From contig CAXIPT010000002.1 of NCBI GenBank assembly GCA_964030475.1, forward strand, positions 17,527,893-17,591,892: a stretch of DNA of 64,000 nucleotides, in the 5' to 3' direction. The notes under the pieces were generated by a model, which worked only from the letters and a program-made list of their open reading frames with translations, made no database searches and had not been told where the DNA came from. The stretch comes from Tethya wilhelma. Taxonomy: Eukaryota > Porifera > Demospongiae > Tethyida > Tethyidae. Position 1 is the first letter of the stretch. Every line of letters begins with the position of its first letter. The position numbers and the translations under genes are program-made. Below are positions 35,273 through 63,773 of the stretch, piece after piece.

Positions 35273-36556
35273 ATGCTAGAAGAAGATCTAGAAGTTCCCA
35301 TCAAAGTGGTGGTGGTGGGCAATGGAGCAGTGGGAAAGAGCTCCATGATTCAACGCTATTGCAAGGGCAACTTTACAAACCACTACAAGAAAACAATAGG
35401 AGTGGACTTTCTCGAACGACAAGCAAGGTCAGATATTGGTCTATATGTGTCCTACCGTACGTGATAGAACAATGCTTGAAACAGATCTAAAATATAAATT
35501 TAATTTTATGAGCTGTCAAAAAATGAGTATATAGTTTGTTTATGAACATGCATATCAAGTAGCTCACCTGCACGGTGTGTGGTAATATTAATTTATATCT
35601 ATATATTCTCATAGTATCACAAAAAATTATTCACTATTTTCACTGTGATTCCAGGTTCAAAGATACTGATGTCAGGCTGATGTTATGGGACACTGCAGGC
35701 CAAGAAGAGTTCGATGCTATCACTAAGGCATACTATAGAGGTCTGTATGACTGTATGTGTGTGTGTCCTCAGCACTCCTTTGTATGTATGTGTGTGGGCT
35801 GTGTGGTACATGGTTGAAAAAGGACATGTTACACCTAATGGTTGCATGCACTCTGCACTCCCTTTTTAACTTTCACATGATGACAGGTACGTACTTGGTA
35901 AGTGACTTTATTAACAATCTTTCCGGTGTACAATCTAGTACTACTGCAGGGAAAGTTTTGACCTATAATTAGATTAGTGAGTTCACTGGCTGTGTAGTTA
36001 ATTATCCATCATTTTTTTAAATTCTATTTTAAGGAGCACAAGTCTGTGTGGTTGCATTCTCTACAGTAGACAGGGACTCATTTTTGGCAGTGGAGAACTG
36101 GAAGAAAAAGGTACGTTCTATACTCTCTTAGTTGTTGTATGTGCAGACTAAACCATCATGCTCACACCCATTGACCAATTTATGATCACCAAGAGTCTTG
36201 TATTACTCATTTGGTTGTCTGTTTTGACTTTCTAAGACATATTGTTGTAGGATGAGCCTCCATAATTATTGGCAACTCCCATGCACACACGTACACACAC
36301 TCATGCACTAAGGTTGAAGCAGAAGTCGGTGAAGTGATAATGTGTATAGTTCAAAACAAAATTGATCTAATTGACGAGGCTTGCATGACCCCGTAAGTAT
36401 GCATGGAATATACATTGACATTAAGTAATCACATTCATCAATGAACATCAATAGAATTCCACTATCTCGTGTATTCAATGTCACTTACCACCCTTGGGTT
36501 GCGAATAATTTTCCCCACGTTCATGTATGGTTTCATATTATCACTCATCTCCGCCC

Positions 36557-36605
<49 letters not shown>

Positions 36606-37138
36606 CCTTGATCTTTCTCTCTCTGTCTGTTTGTCTGTGTGTATGCAGTGAAGAGGTAGACTTACTAGCAAAGAATCTGAAACTAAAACTCTTCAGAACT
36701 TCGGTCAAAGAAAACTTCAACATTGATGACGGTATGAAATACTGATAGCTCTCTTTACATCATTAACTATATCATAATGATTCAATTTTCTTTGTGTATA
36801 GTGTTTGAGTACCTAGCATCAAAGCTCCTTGACCATCGTGCCAAAGAGATGAAACAATCTGCTGAAGAAAACCGGGAAAAAGTAACCCTAGCATCATCAG
36901 GATTAATAGGTATGTACAAAATATCATTTTTTTTGTGAATTATAGATTTCAAATCTTATTCTTCTTAGGTGTTTTCAGTGGTTCTGAGGCTTCAAGTCAA
37001 GAGTCTGGAGGTAGTGGGCCCATTGTAAGCACCAGAGACCAACCCAAGACAGTACCTAACAGCGGACAGTCGTTCCAAATTAAACCAGTCAAACAAAGAG
37101 GGAAGAAGAAAAAGGCTAATGCTTGTGTTCTTTTATAA
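35273..37138 (+). CDS. RAB23: Rab23 small GTPase
   Basis: Seven exons (35273-35427, 35655-35740, 36034-36110, 36313-36392, 36649-36731, 36802-36909, 36969-37138) join to 252 residues. The start MLEEDLEVPIKVVVVGNGAV aligns directly with vertebrate Rab23. Motifs: GNGAVGKSS, IGVDFLERQ, WDTAGQEEFDAITKAYYRG, QNKIDL and TSVKENFNIDDVFEYLA. The C-terminus is Lys-rich (GKKKKANACVLL), ending in a CaaX box with terminal Leu (geranylgeranylation type). Rab23 regulates Hedgehog signalling and ciliary trafficking. The intron before exon 5 has a long CT run as its pyrimidine tract. Confidence 0.96.
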
Positions 37139-37447
37139 TTAATTTCTTTTTTGTCACTGTATTGTATGTTTGTTTCCTGCTACTAAGTATTGCCGACAAG
37201 TTATTATGCAAAGTTTAACTATTTATCGCACTTATGTAATATAGTTTTTATCACCTAGTAAAATTTAATAATTTCATTTTTTTTTTCTACAACCAAAACA
37301 TGTAAGCAATCAATGATTGCATATTAGCCTGGAAATATTCAGCAACCAATAAAAGGGGGGAAATAATTATTGATGGTAAAAACCAAACGGAAGGGAGCAA
37401 AAAAAAAAGAAAGAAAAAGAGGGAAAAAAAAAAAAAAAAAAAGCAGN

Positions 37448-37816
37448 TCCAATTTTCCTTCTGTACAGTGTTTGAGTACCTAGCATCAAAGCTCCTTGAC
37501 CATCGTGCCAAAGAGATGAAACAATCTGCTGAGGAAAACCGGGAAAAAGTAACCCTAGCATCATCAGGATTAATAGGTATGTACAAAAATCTNTTTTTTT
37601 TTTTTTTTTTTGTGAACTGTATAGATTTCAAATCTTATTCTTCTTAGGTGTTTTCAGTGGTTCTGAGGCTTCAAGTCAAGAGTCTGGAGGTAGTGGGCCC
37701 ATTGTAAGCACCAGAGACCAACCCAAGACAGTACCTAACAGCGGACAGTCGTTCCAAATTAAACCTGTCAAACAAAGAGGGAAGAAGAAAAAGGCTAATG
37801 CTTGTGTTCTTTTATA
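37448..37816 (+). pseudogene. Second copy of RAB23 exons 6-7 (probable allelic duplication)
   Basis: After N at 37447 the last two RAB23 exons recur (from VFEYLASKLLDHR to CVLL at 37816) with their 3' flank, differing by scattered substitutions and indels from 36790-37440. A further N sits at 37593 in the intron. With no upstream exons this cannot be a separate gene; an uncollapsed haplotype is most likely. Confidence 0.8.
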
Positions 37817-38084
37817 ATTAATTTCTTTTTTGTCACTGTATTGTATGTTTGTTTCCTGCTACTAAGTATTGCCGACAAGTTATTATGCAAAGTTTAACTA
37901 TTTATCGCACTTATGTAATATAGTTTTTATCATCTAGTAAAATTTAATAATGTCATTTACAACCAAAACATGTAAGCAATCAAGATTGCATTTTAGCCTG
38001 GAAATATTAAGTAACCAATAAAAAGGGGGAAACAATTATTGATGGTTAAAACTAAACAAACAGGGGGAAAAAAAAAAGAAAAAG

Positions 38085-38095
38085 AAAAAAAAAAA
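38085..38095 (-). terminator. Pol III T-run terminator of tRNA-Val
   Basis: An A-run on the + strand gives TTTTTTTTTTT on the - strand three bases beyond the tRNA 3' end. Confidence 0.7.
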
Positions 38096-38098
38096 GCA

Positions 38099-38170
38099 GG
38101 TTTCTTCGGGGTTCGAACCCGAGACCTTCTGCGTGTAAAGCAGACGTGATAACCACTACACCAAGAAACC
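38099..38170 (-). tRNA. tRNA-Val (anticodon UAC)
   Basis: The reverse complement begins GGTTTCTTGGTGTAGTGG and ends GAAGAAACC, giving a 7-bp acceptor stem. The anticodon arm CTGCTTTACACGCAG puts TAC at the anticodon. The T-arm contains GGTTCGAACCC, which doubles as the B box; GTGTAGTGGTTATC serves as D-arm/A box. 72 nt, no intron, CCA not encoded. Confidence 0.96.
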
Positions 38171-38510
38171 GCTACGCAGGATGCAAGACATTGTTCGTTA
38201 TTTTATTCCTAATTATTTTTTCTTTCTGGGTACTCGAGAAAATTTTTTCTGATAGTGACGTCATGATTTGTGATTTGAGAAAAGCTCGAAGCTGAGATCG
38301 AGAGCACATCGCACAGAAGATCAGTGCAGTATTTTTGAGTAGAAAGATGAACTTTCTTTCACACTCTTCAAACCAGGTTTTTCAACTTGCCATTTGTGAC
38401 TAAATTAGGCTGAAAAACGATCTTTGGAGCGTTTCTATTGAAAGTTCTAGGTATTATTTGAATTTGTTTGTAATCCTGTGACCATCCGTGGGAGTGTACT
38501 GAAAAGAATC
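38171..38510. other. Upstream region of ROCK
   Basis: 340 bp between the tRNA and the ROCK start, probably the promoter and 5' UTR. A short upstream ATG (AAGATGAAC, about 38346) is present. No further gene seen. Confidence 0.45.
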
Positions 38511-51813
<13,303 letters not shown>

Positions 51814-52169
51814 CACGTTAGGGATGGCAAAGCTACGTTTAATATCCATTAATAGCTTAAGAGTTAAAACATCAACCATCTCATAATAGAAAGCAGCAGA
51901 TCAAGAATAAGTGTTTATGAACTGATTTGTGCTCAATTCTCTTGTATTATGTTATTATTATTATTATTATTATTATATTGTGTGCACTGGTCACCAGCTA
52001 GTGCACTCGTAGTGGTGTACAAATAATATTGTGTTGTTGTAAAATGTATTATAGTGTATGTTCACAATCGTTTTCACTACATTATTGTCGAGAAGCAGAA
52101 ATTTCTAAATAGTACCCATCATACATGTCAAAGTCTATGCATGAGCAGTAGGGGTGACTATATATCGTG
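51814..52169. other. Intergenic region ROCK/CLYBL
   Basis: 356 bp between the ROCK stop and CLYBL start, same strand; AT-rich with an ATT trinucleotide run (about 51949-51977). No gene seen. Confidence 0.5.
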
Positions 52170-53687
52170 ATGGCGTCCAGTAAACTGATTGCAGGCGCTC
52201 TCAAAGGTTTTCTAAAGAGAAATCCAGCTTCCACTAATGCACTACAGACTTTCAAAAGGCATGGTTACTCCAGGAGCCTTCTATCTGTAGCTGTGAGACC
52301 ACTGACCTGCTCATCACGGTGTTTCAGTGCAGATGCTACTACAAGAGAAGTGCAAAGCTTTCATCCTCGAAGAGCTGTTATGTACGTACCAGCATCTGAT
52401 GAACGTAAGACCAAGAAAGCCACCACATTGAATATCGATACCATTGTACTTGATCTGGAAGATGGAGTCGCTGTCAATCAAAAGGTGCATGGGTAGATTG
52501 CGATGTGCCAGATTTGAATTGTATGGTTTATTTGGTGTACCCATCTACAGGAGAAGGCTAGGCAGCAAGTTCAAAGTGCACTGGCCAACTGTCGTGTCGC
52601 TGGACAGCCCTCTGCCAACAGTGAGCATGTTATCAGAATTAATGGCTTTGAGAGTGGCATGCTACACTTGGATCTGGAAGCTGTCTTTGTAGGAGGTTCT
52701 CGTGATGACCAGGGATCTCCCCGTGATCATTGTCTACCGCATGCTATCATGCTGCCCAAGTGTGACAGTGTTGAGCAACTCCAGGAGGTATGTATATTAT
52801 CTATGGTCTAATCCTACATGCGCCATTACAGTATATATCTGCACATCATACATTAGCTGGATCTAGCGCTAGCGTTTCATCGTCAAGAGTCTACTTCGCT
52901 CTATCCTGTGAAGCTGATCATCCTTATCGAGAGTCCTGTTGGTCTCATCAACCTGAAGGAGATATGCTCCTTTGGAACTCATCGAACAAAGCACCTCAAA
53001 CTGAGTGCAGTGACATTTGGTGCGGAAGACTTCCTTGCACGATTAGGTAAGTAGGGAACAACAAATACTCTTCCTTTAAGTGCTGGGAAAGAATGTACAT
53101 GCTAGTTGTGTAGACAACTAGTGTGTATGGCATTTTTTGTTTGTTGTTATTTGTTTTTTACTTCGAAGGTGGGACTCGGACCAAGGAGTCACAAGAGCTC
53201 ATCTATGCTCGACAGTGCATTGTCTCTCACGCTAAAGCATTTGGACTGGATGCTATTGATCAAGTGGACACAGACTTCAAACGTGAGTGTTGATGCTTAC
53301 TCTGTCTCTCTTTGAGAATGTATGTTGTTGTTAACGATTGCACAGACCTAGAGCAATTGCATCTTCGTGCTGAAGAAGGTGCTCGAATGGGCTTCACGGG
53401 GAAGCAGGTGATCCATCCCGACCAGGTCCCAGTTGTCCAGCAAGCATTCTCTCCTTCTCAAGATCAAGTGACGTGGGCATCAGGTCTCATTGATGCGTGG
53501 AATGAACACCAAAAGTCTGGAAAGGAAAGTTGCAAAATTTAATGTTTTAAGTATCACTTGGCTTGTGTTACCACCCTATGATCTCTATTTATAGGGTGCA
53601 TTTGTTTATGAAGGACACATGATTGACAGACCACTACTGTTGCAAGCTGAGAACATTGTGAAACTGAAAGAAGCCATATCATCATAA
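52170..53687 (+). CDS. CLYBL: Citramalyl-CoA lyase, mitochondrial (CLYBL)
   Basis: Six exons (52170-52484, 52551-52787, 52857-53046, 53169-53282, 53346-53524, 53595-53687) would join to 375 residues (human about 340). Basic, Ser/Ala-rich N-terminus (about 60 residues) fits a mitochondrial presequence. HpcH/HpaI aldolase/citrate lyase landmarks: RRAVMYVPASDERKTKKA, IDTIVLDLEDGVA, HVIRINGFES, IMLPKCDS, LIILIESPVGLINLKE, LSAVTFGAEDF (Glu/Asp metal ligands) and MGFTGKQVIHPDQVP. CLYBL degrades citramalyl-CoA from itaconate and protects B12. The join of exons 5 and 6 (..QKSGK to GAFVYEGHMIDRPLL) requires a non-canonical GA donor at 53525; read-through would end at 53542 with ESCKI. Confidence 0.93.
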
Positions 53688-53972
53688 TGAGCGAACAAAA
53701 ACAACAACAAAAAACACAATCTCTTTACAGTATTAATTTTATTGTACATCCAATTATAATTTTTCTTACATGAAAAACATAAAGCATGATAAGAGTACTT
53801 GGTGCTAAAACAGTAACAGATTTGGTCGAGTGTGCACAAAGCATTGTTCTGTAAATAATTACATGTATATTATCTAATCTCTACAAAAAAATTAAACTGA
53901 TAAACACAAAAAACAAGAGTATTTTATTGGGGAATTCCGATGATTAGTTGTTCATACATTACATGCTGTTGA

Positions 53973-58180
<4,208 letters not shown>

Positions 58181-58487
58181 CGAGCTGGAGATTGTCCGAA
58201 TAGATAGCTGTGATAGCTAGACTTGAATCAGTTGTCTCTTTGCTATAAAGAGTGTTAAAATTCTCACTTCTAACAAAGTTTGTAACACCTTCCAGCGACG
58301 TGCAAATTGTTGACAAACATCAGAGCTATTTGCAGCTATTTACTGCTGTACAGAACTTACAGAAAAACTTGTACTTTGATGCGAGCTACGCCCCCTTCAT
58401 GAATTCAGTGCACACGTGTCAACAAAACAAACTCCACCCACATCACAGGGGTGGTTTGTTGCTCGGGGTGATAAGTGCGATACAAAC
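58181..58487. promoter_or_regulatory. Divergent intergenic region HUNK-like/B9D2
   Basis: 307 bp between opposing start codons. No NRF1-like site or convincing X-box seen. Confidence 0.45.
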
Positions 58488-59118
58488 ATGGCTGAAGTGC
58501 ACATCATAGGAGAACTGGTCGGAGGAAGCGATTTCCCTTCTGGTAATCTATTCTGCAAGTGGGGATTAGTGGTTGGAAGTGCCTGGAAAGTCCTGGAAGG
58601 TCTAGAAGAGGGACAAACTCAAGTGGATCACCCTCAGGTTAGAGTCAGATATAAACTAGCCTCAAAAATGAATTTTCTGACCATGACAATGTCAGTATAA
58701 AGATTCTCTCTTTTTTTACGCATAGGATGGCAAGTTTTCAAGGTGGTCACATCCAATAGGTAATTGGTTACTGTATTCTGTGAGTCACACACTCAATGAT
58801 TTTATCTCAATATTTGGTCCAGATATACACCTTGCAACTAAGGGTATTCAAGGCTGGCCCAAACTTCACTTTCAAGTGTGGCACGAAGATTTTTTTGGCA
58901 GACATGAACTCTGTGCGTACTTATTTATGTTCTAAAAGCCACATCACATGACCATTGTCAATTTCTTTCAAACTCAGATGGTTATGGATTTTGTCATGTC
59001 CCAACTGTGCCTGGACTACATGAAGTGACATGTGTCACTTGGAAACCAACAGGATCATTCAAAGATCAATTTACTTGTGAGGAAGCAATCATTGAAACAT
59101 GCACACACACGCAAAAGG

Positions 59119-59158
<40 letters not shown>

Positions 59159-59316
59159 CATTCTTCCTAGGTGGCAGTCCAGAGTTAAACAATGAATCAG
59201 TAGTTCACTCAAGCAAAGATCGGCAGAGACTACGGACTGAAGCAATGGGCAATGTGCACGTTAGATTAGGTATTTTACTCAGAAATTTTGATAAATATGG
59301 TGTGGAAGTTAGCTAG
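58488..59316 (+). CDS. B9D2: B9 domain-containing protein 2 (ciliary transition zone)
   Basis: Five exons (58488-58637, 58726-58759, 58823-58912, 58978-59076, 59159-59316) join to 176 residues; human B9D2 has 175. Landmarks: [70 protein letters not shown] and the C-terminal [15 protein letters not shown]. It is a subunit of the MKS/B9 complex at the ciliary gate. Exon 3 ends at 58912 with donor GTGCGT, the only choice giving ELYGYGFCHV. Intron 4 is 82 nt and about half (CA)n, with the acceptor AG formed at the end of the repeat. Confidence 0.95.
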
Positions 59317-59553
59317 TTAGAACTCTTTGATTTGTGTTGATATGTGTACAATTTAGAAATTCACACATCATCCTAGTACTCCATGTTGTAAACTATACGT
59401 ACAAGCTGCATGCGCCGGTTGATCCAACCATTTCCTCAAAACATTCACACGTTAATTAGATTTTCGAAACTTTTAATATAGACTTCTCATGAGTACAAAA
59501 CTGAGCTCAATCATGTCATAACATGCACATCACAGCAGCTAGTTCAGTAATGT
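59317..59553. other. Convergent intergenic region B9D2/RPS20
   Basis: 237 bp between stop codons; no feature seen. Confidence 0.45.
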
Positions 59554-60166
59554 CTAAGCATCAGCAATGGTCACCTCCACTTCAACACCTGGTTCAATGC
59601 TGATAGATGTCTAAGTTATAGGAATTAAGGAGTATACACTAACATACACTCAACACCCATTGACACTAAACTGGGAAGACTAGCACAACCTGCACATCAC
59701 AAAACAGTGCTTTTTAATTAGAATAACAAAGGATACAATCTGCTTGACAGTTTCAGCTGCACTATGAAGGTCAATGACTCTCTTGTGGATTCTCATCTCG
59801 TACCTATCCCACGTCTTGGACCCCTCACCACATGGGGTCTTCCTTGTAGTGATCCTCAGGACTTTGGTAGGCATACGGATTGGACCTTTCACCCGAAGCT
59901 CAGACTCCTTAGCTCTGCGGATGAGGTCTCCACATACTGTACACATGTACCACAAGTGGATGTACTCTCAGTACATCAATGTTGATATTGGTATTCTAAC
60001 CTTTTTCCAAGCTCTTGACGTTGCGACTGGTGAGAGTAATCCTGATCTTGTGGATGGCAGTTTCCTCTTGAAGACCTTCTTTCTTGCTGTAAGACTAAGG
60101 AATTGGGACATATTGGAGTTTAAAATGATCCCTCGTACGTCATCTATAGTTTTAAAAGCTTACCAT
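59554..60166 (-). CDS. RPS20: 40S ribosomal protein S20 (uS10)
   Basis: Four exons. Exon 1 carries only the ATG (60166-60164); the next reads [20 protein letters not shown] then NVKSLEK (to 60001); then [40 protein letters not shown] and [20 protein letters not shown] (59936-59737); the last reads [18 protein letters not shown] (to 59554). This is a near-complete match to animal RPS20, in the small-subunit head. Exon 2 must use the downstream AG of CAGCAAG to keep frame. Divergent from the coiled-coil gene. Confidence 0.95.
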
Positions 60167-60347
60167 GTTGATACGATGTAGACTGGCCGACTTATTCGAT
60201 CAGAAGAACAGCGGTGAGCCAACCTGAAAAGACACAGAACGAACACGTGCTCGAAAGGGAGGAACCAGTACGCATGCGCAGTATAAATATCCTAGTTGGC
60301 GGGAAATGATGCAGCCGAGATTGAACATTTGACATGTGAGAGAGAAG
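60167..60347. promoter_or_regulatory. Bidirectional promoter RPS20 / coiled-coil gene
   Basis: 181 bp. It contains CACGTG (60244-60249), an NRF1-like CGCATGCGCA (60271-60280) and a TATAAAT immediately after it (60282-60288). Confidence 0.55.
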
Positions 60348-61386
60348 ATGGACTGTTTTCAGTTTGATGTTATCCTCAGTAGCCTGAAGGAACTACAAGA
60401 AGGTAAAGCTACTTAAATGAATGAGAAGAGAGTTTTGGTTGTTCCAACAATATCCTTTGTACAGAGAAGTCCAGAAATGAGAAGATACTTGCTGAAGAGT
60501 ACAAGAAGAGAAAGCAGCTGGAAGCAAAGTTGGAGTCTGCACTAGCCAAATACAAGACTGTGGCTCAAAAGAATGTCAAAATGAAGGAAGCTATGAAAGT
60601 TGCAGAGATGAAAGTGGCACAGACCCAAGCACAAGTGAAAATGTACACCAACAGCTTTGAATAGGCTCTGTACTATTATCAGGCATGGTGCACCCGTGTA
60701 GGTATGAACAAGTAAATGATGAAAGGAAGCAGAGAATAGGAGAGCTCAAGCAAAAAATTGAGGAAGAAGAACAGAAGAGACAATTACAACTGTGAGTTTC
60801 TAGGTGTGCGTTCACAATATCTTTAATCCTTGTACATTATATAGAGCTGCTTTTGATGTTCAGATGAAGCAATTGACTGAGAATATTCGAACTGCCTGGC
60901 AACAGTTTGTTAGTTTCTAAACATAGATTCTGACAGACCAGGCTATCAGTGTTTATCATGCATACAGGGTGAGGATACACTAGAAACAAGCCTGGAACAA
61001 CACAAGCACAAAGAAGTATCTCTTTCGTGTGATATTGACACAAAAACACAACTCTTGAGCAAGTTAACGGATCAGGTGCTCCAAGCAGAGTCTGAGAAGC
61101 AGAGTGACTGTGTTGGAGGTATACCTACAAACACATGGAAGACAGTGTTGTAAGTTGACCTAAACAATATGCTAATGAATCCAATACACAATTCTCATGC
61201 CTGGTATCTAGTGATATGTTTGTTCAAGAGAATGAAGCTGCAAAGGATATGATTGAGAGAACCAGACAATCTCTTGGACTAGAAGAGACAAGGGAACAAC
61301 ATGGAATACTAACAAAGGAATTGAAAGAGCTTCAAACAAAGATTACCACCATTAGTAATGGAACTTTACCAAATCATGAAGAATAG
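60348..61386 (+). CDS. Orphan coiled-coil protein
   Basis: Six exons (60348-60402, 60465-60660, 60702-60791, 60845-60908, 60968-61149, 61212-61386) would give 253 residues, almost all charged heptad-like helix: LAEEYKKRKQLEAKLESALA, KQRIGELKQKIEEEEQKRQL, LGLEETREQHGILTKELKEL. No signal peptide, membrane segment or recognisable domain. I do not recognise the family; a cytoskeletal, centrosomal or synaptonemal component is possible but not supported. The join of exons 2 and 3 needs an AT donor (GA|ATAGGC); read literally the frame stops at TAG 60662-60664. It shares its promoter with RPS20. Confidence 0.6.
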
Positions 61387-61497
61387 ACAATGTAAATGAG
61401 TCTGATAATAATAATATTGAGTATGGTATACATAATGTAAGTAATGTTGTTGATATAATTCCTATGTACTGTGTTGATTGATGTGTAGCCAATTTAC

Positions 61498-62325
61498 CTA
61501 CAAGTGTGGTACTTTAACAATCTCTGGGAATGTGGCCACTTCCTCAGGAGTATAATCCTCCAATCTCTTGTAAAGGGTAGACGGGCCATTCAACACCTTG
61601 TAGATGTTAGCAGCATATGGGTGTACCTATGAAGAAATCACCAATAGAGCTAGTAGGATGTATCATATCAGTAGAATTCTTAGGCTCACTTCATTAGGAA
61701 ACAGGTGAAGTCTTCGCATTCGTTTCTTGCGCAAGTTGTTTTTGGGGAGCATTCCATTCACAGCTTTTCTTAAAACCTGGATTGAAGTGGGACACAATTG
61801 ACATGACATTGCAACACCATGGAGAAAGAGAGACAGTGTAAGACCTGGGTTGCATCTTTGGAGTGCACTCTGCTTGCAAGTATCTCCTTCAGACCACCTG
61901 GATACCTACATCATGACAGGCAATCATCCATACAAAAGAGAGCTGATTCCGTAAACCTACCCTGTGTGGTGTCTATAGAGTTTTTGGTTCCACTTTCTCC
62001 CCGTGAACACCACTTGTTTGGTGTTAATGACAACAACATGATCACCCATGTCAACTAGAGGGAGAAACATTCCTCAAACTATCCAGTTTCCCTGAGCAAG
62101 ACTACCTTGGAGTGAACTTACCTGCTGGGTGGTAGGTGGGCTTAGTCTTTCCCTGAAGGAGCAGTGCCAACATCACAGCAAGTCTTCCCACTACCTGTTC
62201 CTGAGCATCAATGAGATACCAGAGACGGGTGTGTGAGGCGATGCTCTGTAGGAGAGACCATTTTCTACATGTTATACAGTTTGATGATCGTTTGTAAGGC
62301 TCACCTGGCTCAATTTGCTAGCCAT
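61498..62325 (-). CDS. MRPL13: Mitochondrial large-subunit ribosomal protein L13 (uL13m)
   Basis: Multi-exon gene starting MASKLSQ (62325-62305). Later exons give [53 protein letters not shown], the HHTGYPGGLKE motif, [20 protein letters not shown] and [16 protein letters not shown], ending KVPHL at 61498. These are the uL13 family landmarks in order (TYHP, GD.VVV.N, HTGYPGG, GMLP.N.LR). It is a structural component of the mitoribosome. Tail-to-tail with the coiled-coil gene, 111 bp apart. Confidence 0.94.
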
Positions 62326-62484
62326 TCTTGATTCTTCTCCCTATTTGTGGACCATGTGAAGAGTGATGACCACTTACCCAACTGCGTAGCACAAGCTAAC
62401 ACGACACCCTTTACCAATTGACCTCAGTTTACATTAACATCATGTTATTCTTGCTACAGTGTTGTCTTCAAAATTGAAACTAAA

Positions 62485-63029
62485 TTAGAAATGTACACTC
62501 TCTTGGGACTTAATAACTTTCCCTATTGCTTCGACTTCAAATCCAATCTTGATCAATTTAGCATGATCAAGAATAAGTCGACCATCAAACACAAATGCTG
62601 GCTTCTGCATGACATCGTAAATCCTTTGATAGTCTAAAGTCACAAACTCATCCCATTCAGTGCAGACAACCAAAGCATGTGCTCCTTCTACAGCTTGATA
62701 GGGGTCAGTTCCTATGGAGACCAGCTTATCAAACTGGGTTGGATCCGACATGATATCGCGTTGAGTAAGATCCATTGAATCTGAGTGTGCTCTACTTTTG
62801 GATCATAAATCACAACTTGTGCAGCTTCGTCAAGAAGGTGCTTAGCAGATGTAGATGCTGGAGCTCTCTCTCGTGTCACTGGTGTTCTTCTTGAAAGCAA
62901 ATCCAAAGATGGCAATCTTTTTTCCCGTCACAGTCTGGAAGAGTCGTTCCACAATCCTGCTCGCAAAGCGTCGGCGCTGGTAGTCATTCATAGTGACAAC
63001 TTGGTGCCAGTATTCGGCCACTTCGGGTA
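62485..63029 (-). CDS. UGDH: UDP-glucose 6-dehydrogenase, C-terminal fragment with two compensating frameshifts
   Basis: Reading leftward from the N at 63030: [60 protein letters not shown], then an extra base at about 62844 (literal reading gives TAA), then [20 protein letters not shown], then a missing base near 62776, then [29 protein letters not shown] and [11 protein letters not shown], ending at 62485. This is the UDP-sugar-binding C-terminal domain of UGDH, which makes UDP-glucuronate for glycosaminoglycans. The two indels restore the original frame. The catalytic and NAD-binding half is absent because sequence stops at the N. Confidence 0.85.
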
Positions 63030-63030
63030 N
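63030..63030. other. Contig junction (single N) truncating UGDH and GTF3C3
   Basis: The UGDH 5' exons should lie to the right and the GTF3C3 5' exons to the left of this base; neither is present. The join is therefore a gap or a misjoin. Confidence 0.8.
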
Positions 63031-63212
63031 ATATGGTACATTAATTTTATAGACTTATTAAGCTTCACAAAATCTCTTTTATTGTACAAAACCAAAATTC
63101 AAGCTTCAATTCAATATTAATTTTGATGAATCATTCTTTGTATTTTGTCCAATACTAACAACAGTGTATGTTTGTTGAATGTGGTGTGAACCATGGACCA
63201 TTCTTCCTGCAG

Positions 63213-63733
63213 GTCATTGTCAACTTTTACAACATGATTCCTCAATCTCCCGATGAGCCAGTCACGTCGGAAGGAGCTCATGTAACATCACATGACCCGG
63301 TCTTGGAGGAGCCGACCCTGCCTCTCACTGAAGCTCTGAGAGTGTCCATTGCTGGGGAGGAGATGCCAGAGGATGATCCCCTCCACCAGCTCACAGCAGG
63401 AGGGGAGGCCGGCCAGAGAGAGGGAGAGAGAGGGGGGTGCAGTCTGATGGTCCCCGACGACATGGCAGTTGATTTGAGAGTGAAACTGGCAGTCAGTATG
63501 ATCCACCTTGGAATGCCACTACCAGAGGTAAAGGGTTTGTAGGATTTCTTGTCAATTGTTCTTTATGTGCTGTGGAGATTTCTTGATGTTTGCTGTTTTA
63601 GGATCTTCTTCATCCTGTCTTTATCAATCCTGATGACTATGGAGACCTCTTTGTGGACATTACTGATGCTTACATGGAGAATGGTAGGCTGTGTTTGAAA
63701 CTAGCTAGTTATCCCACTCCACTCATGAAGCAA

Positions 63734-63773
<40 letters not shown>

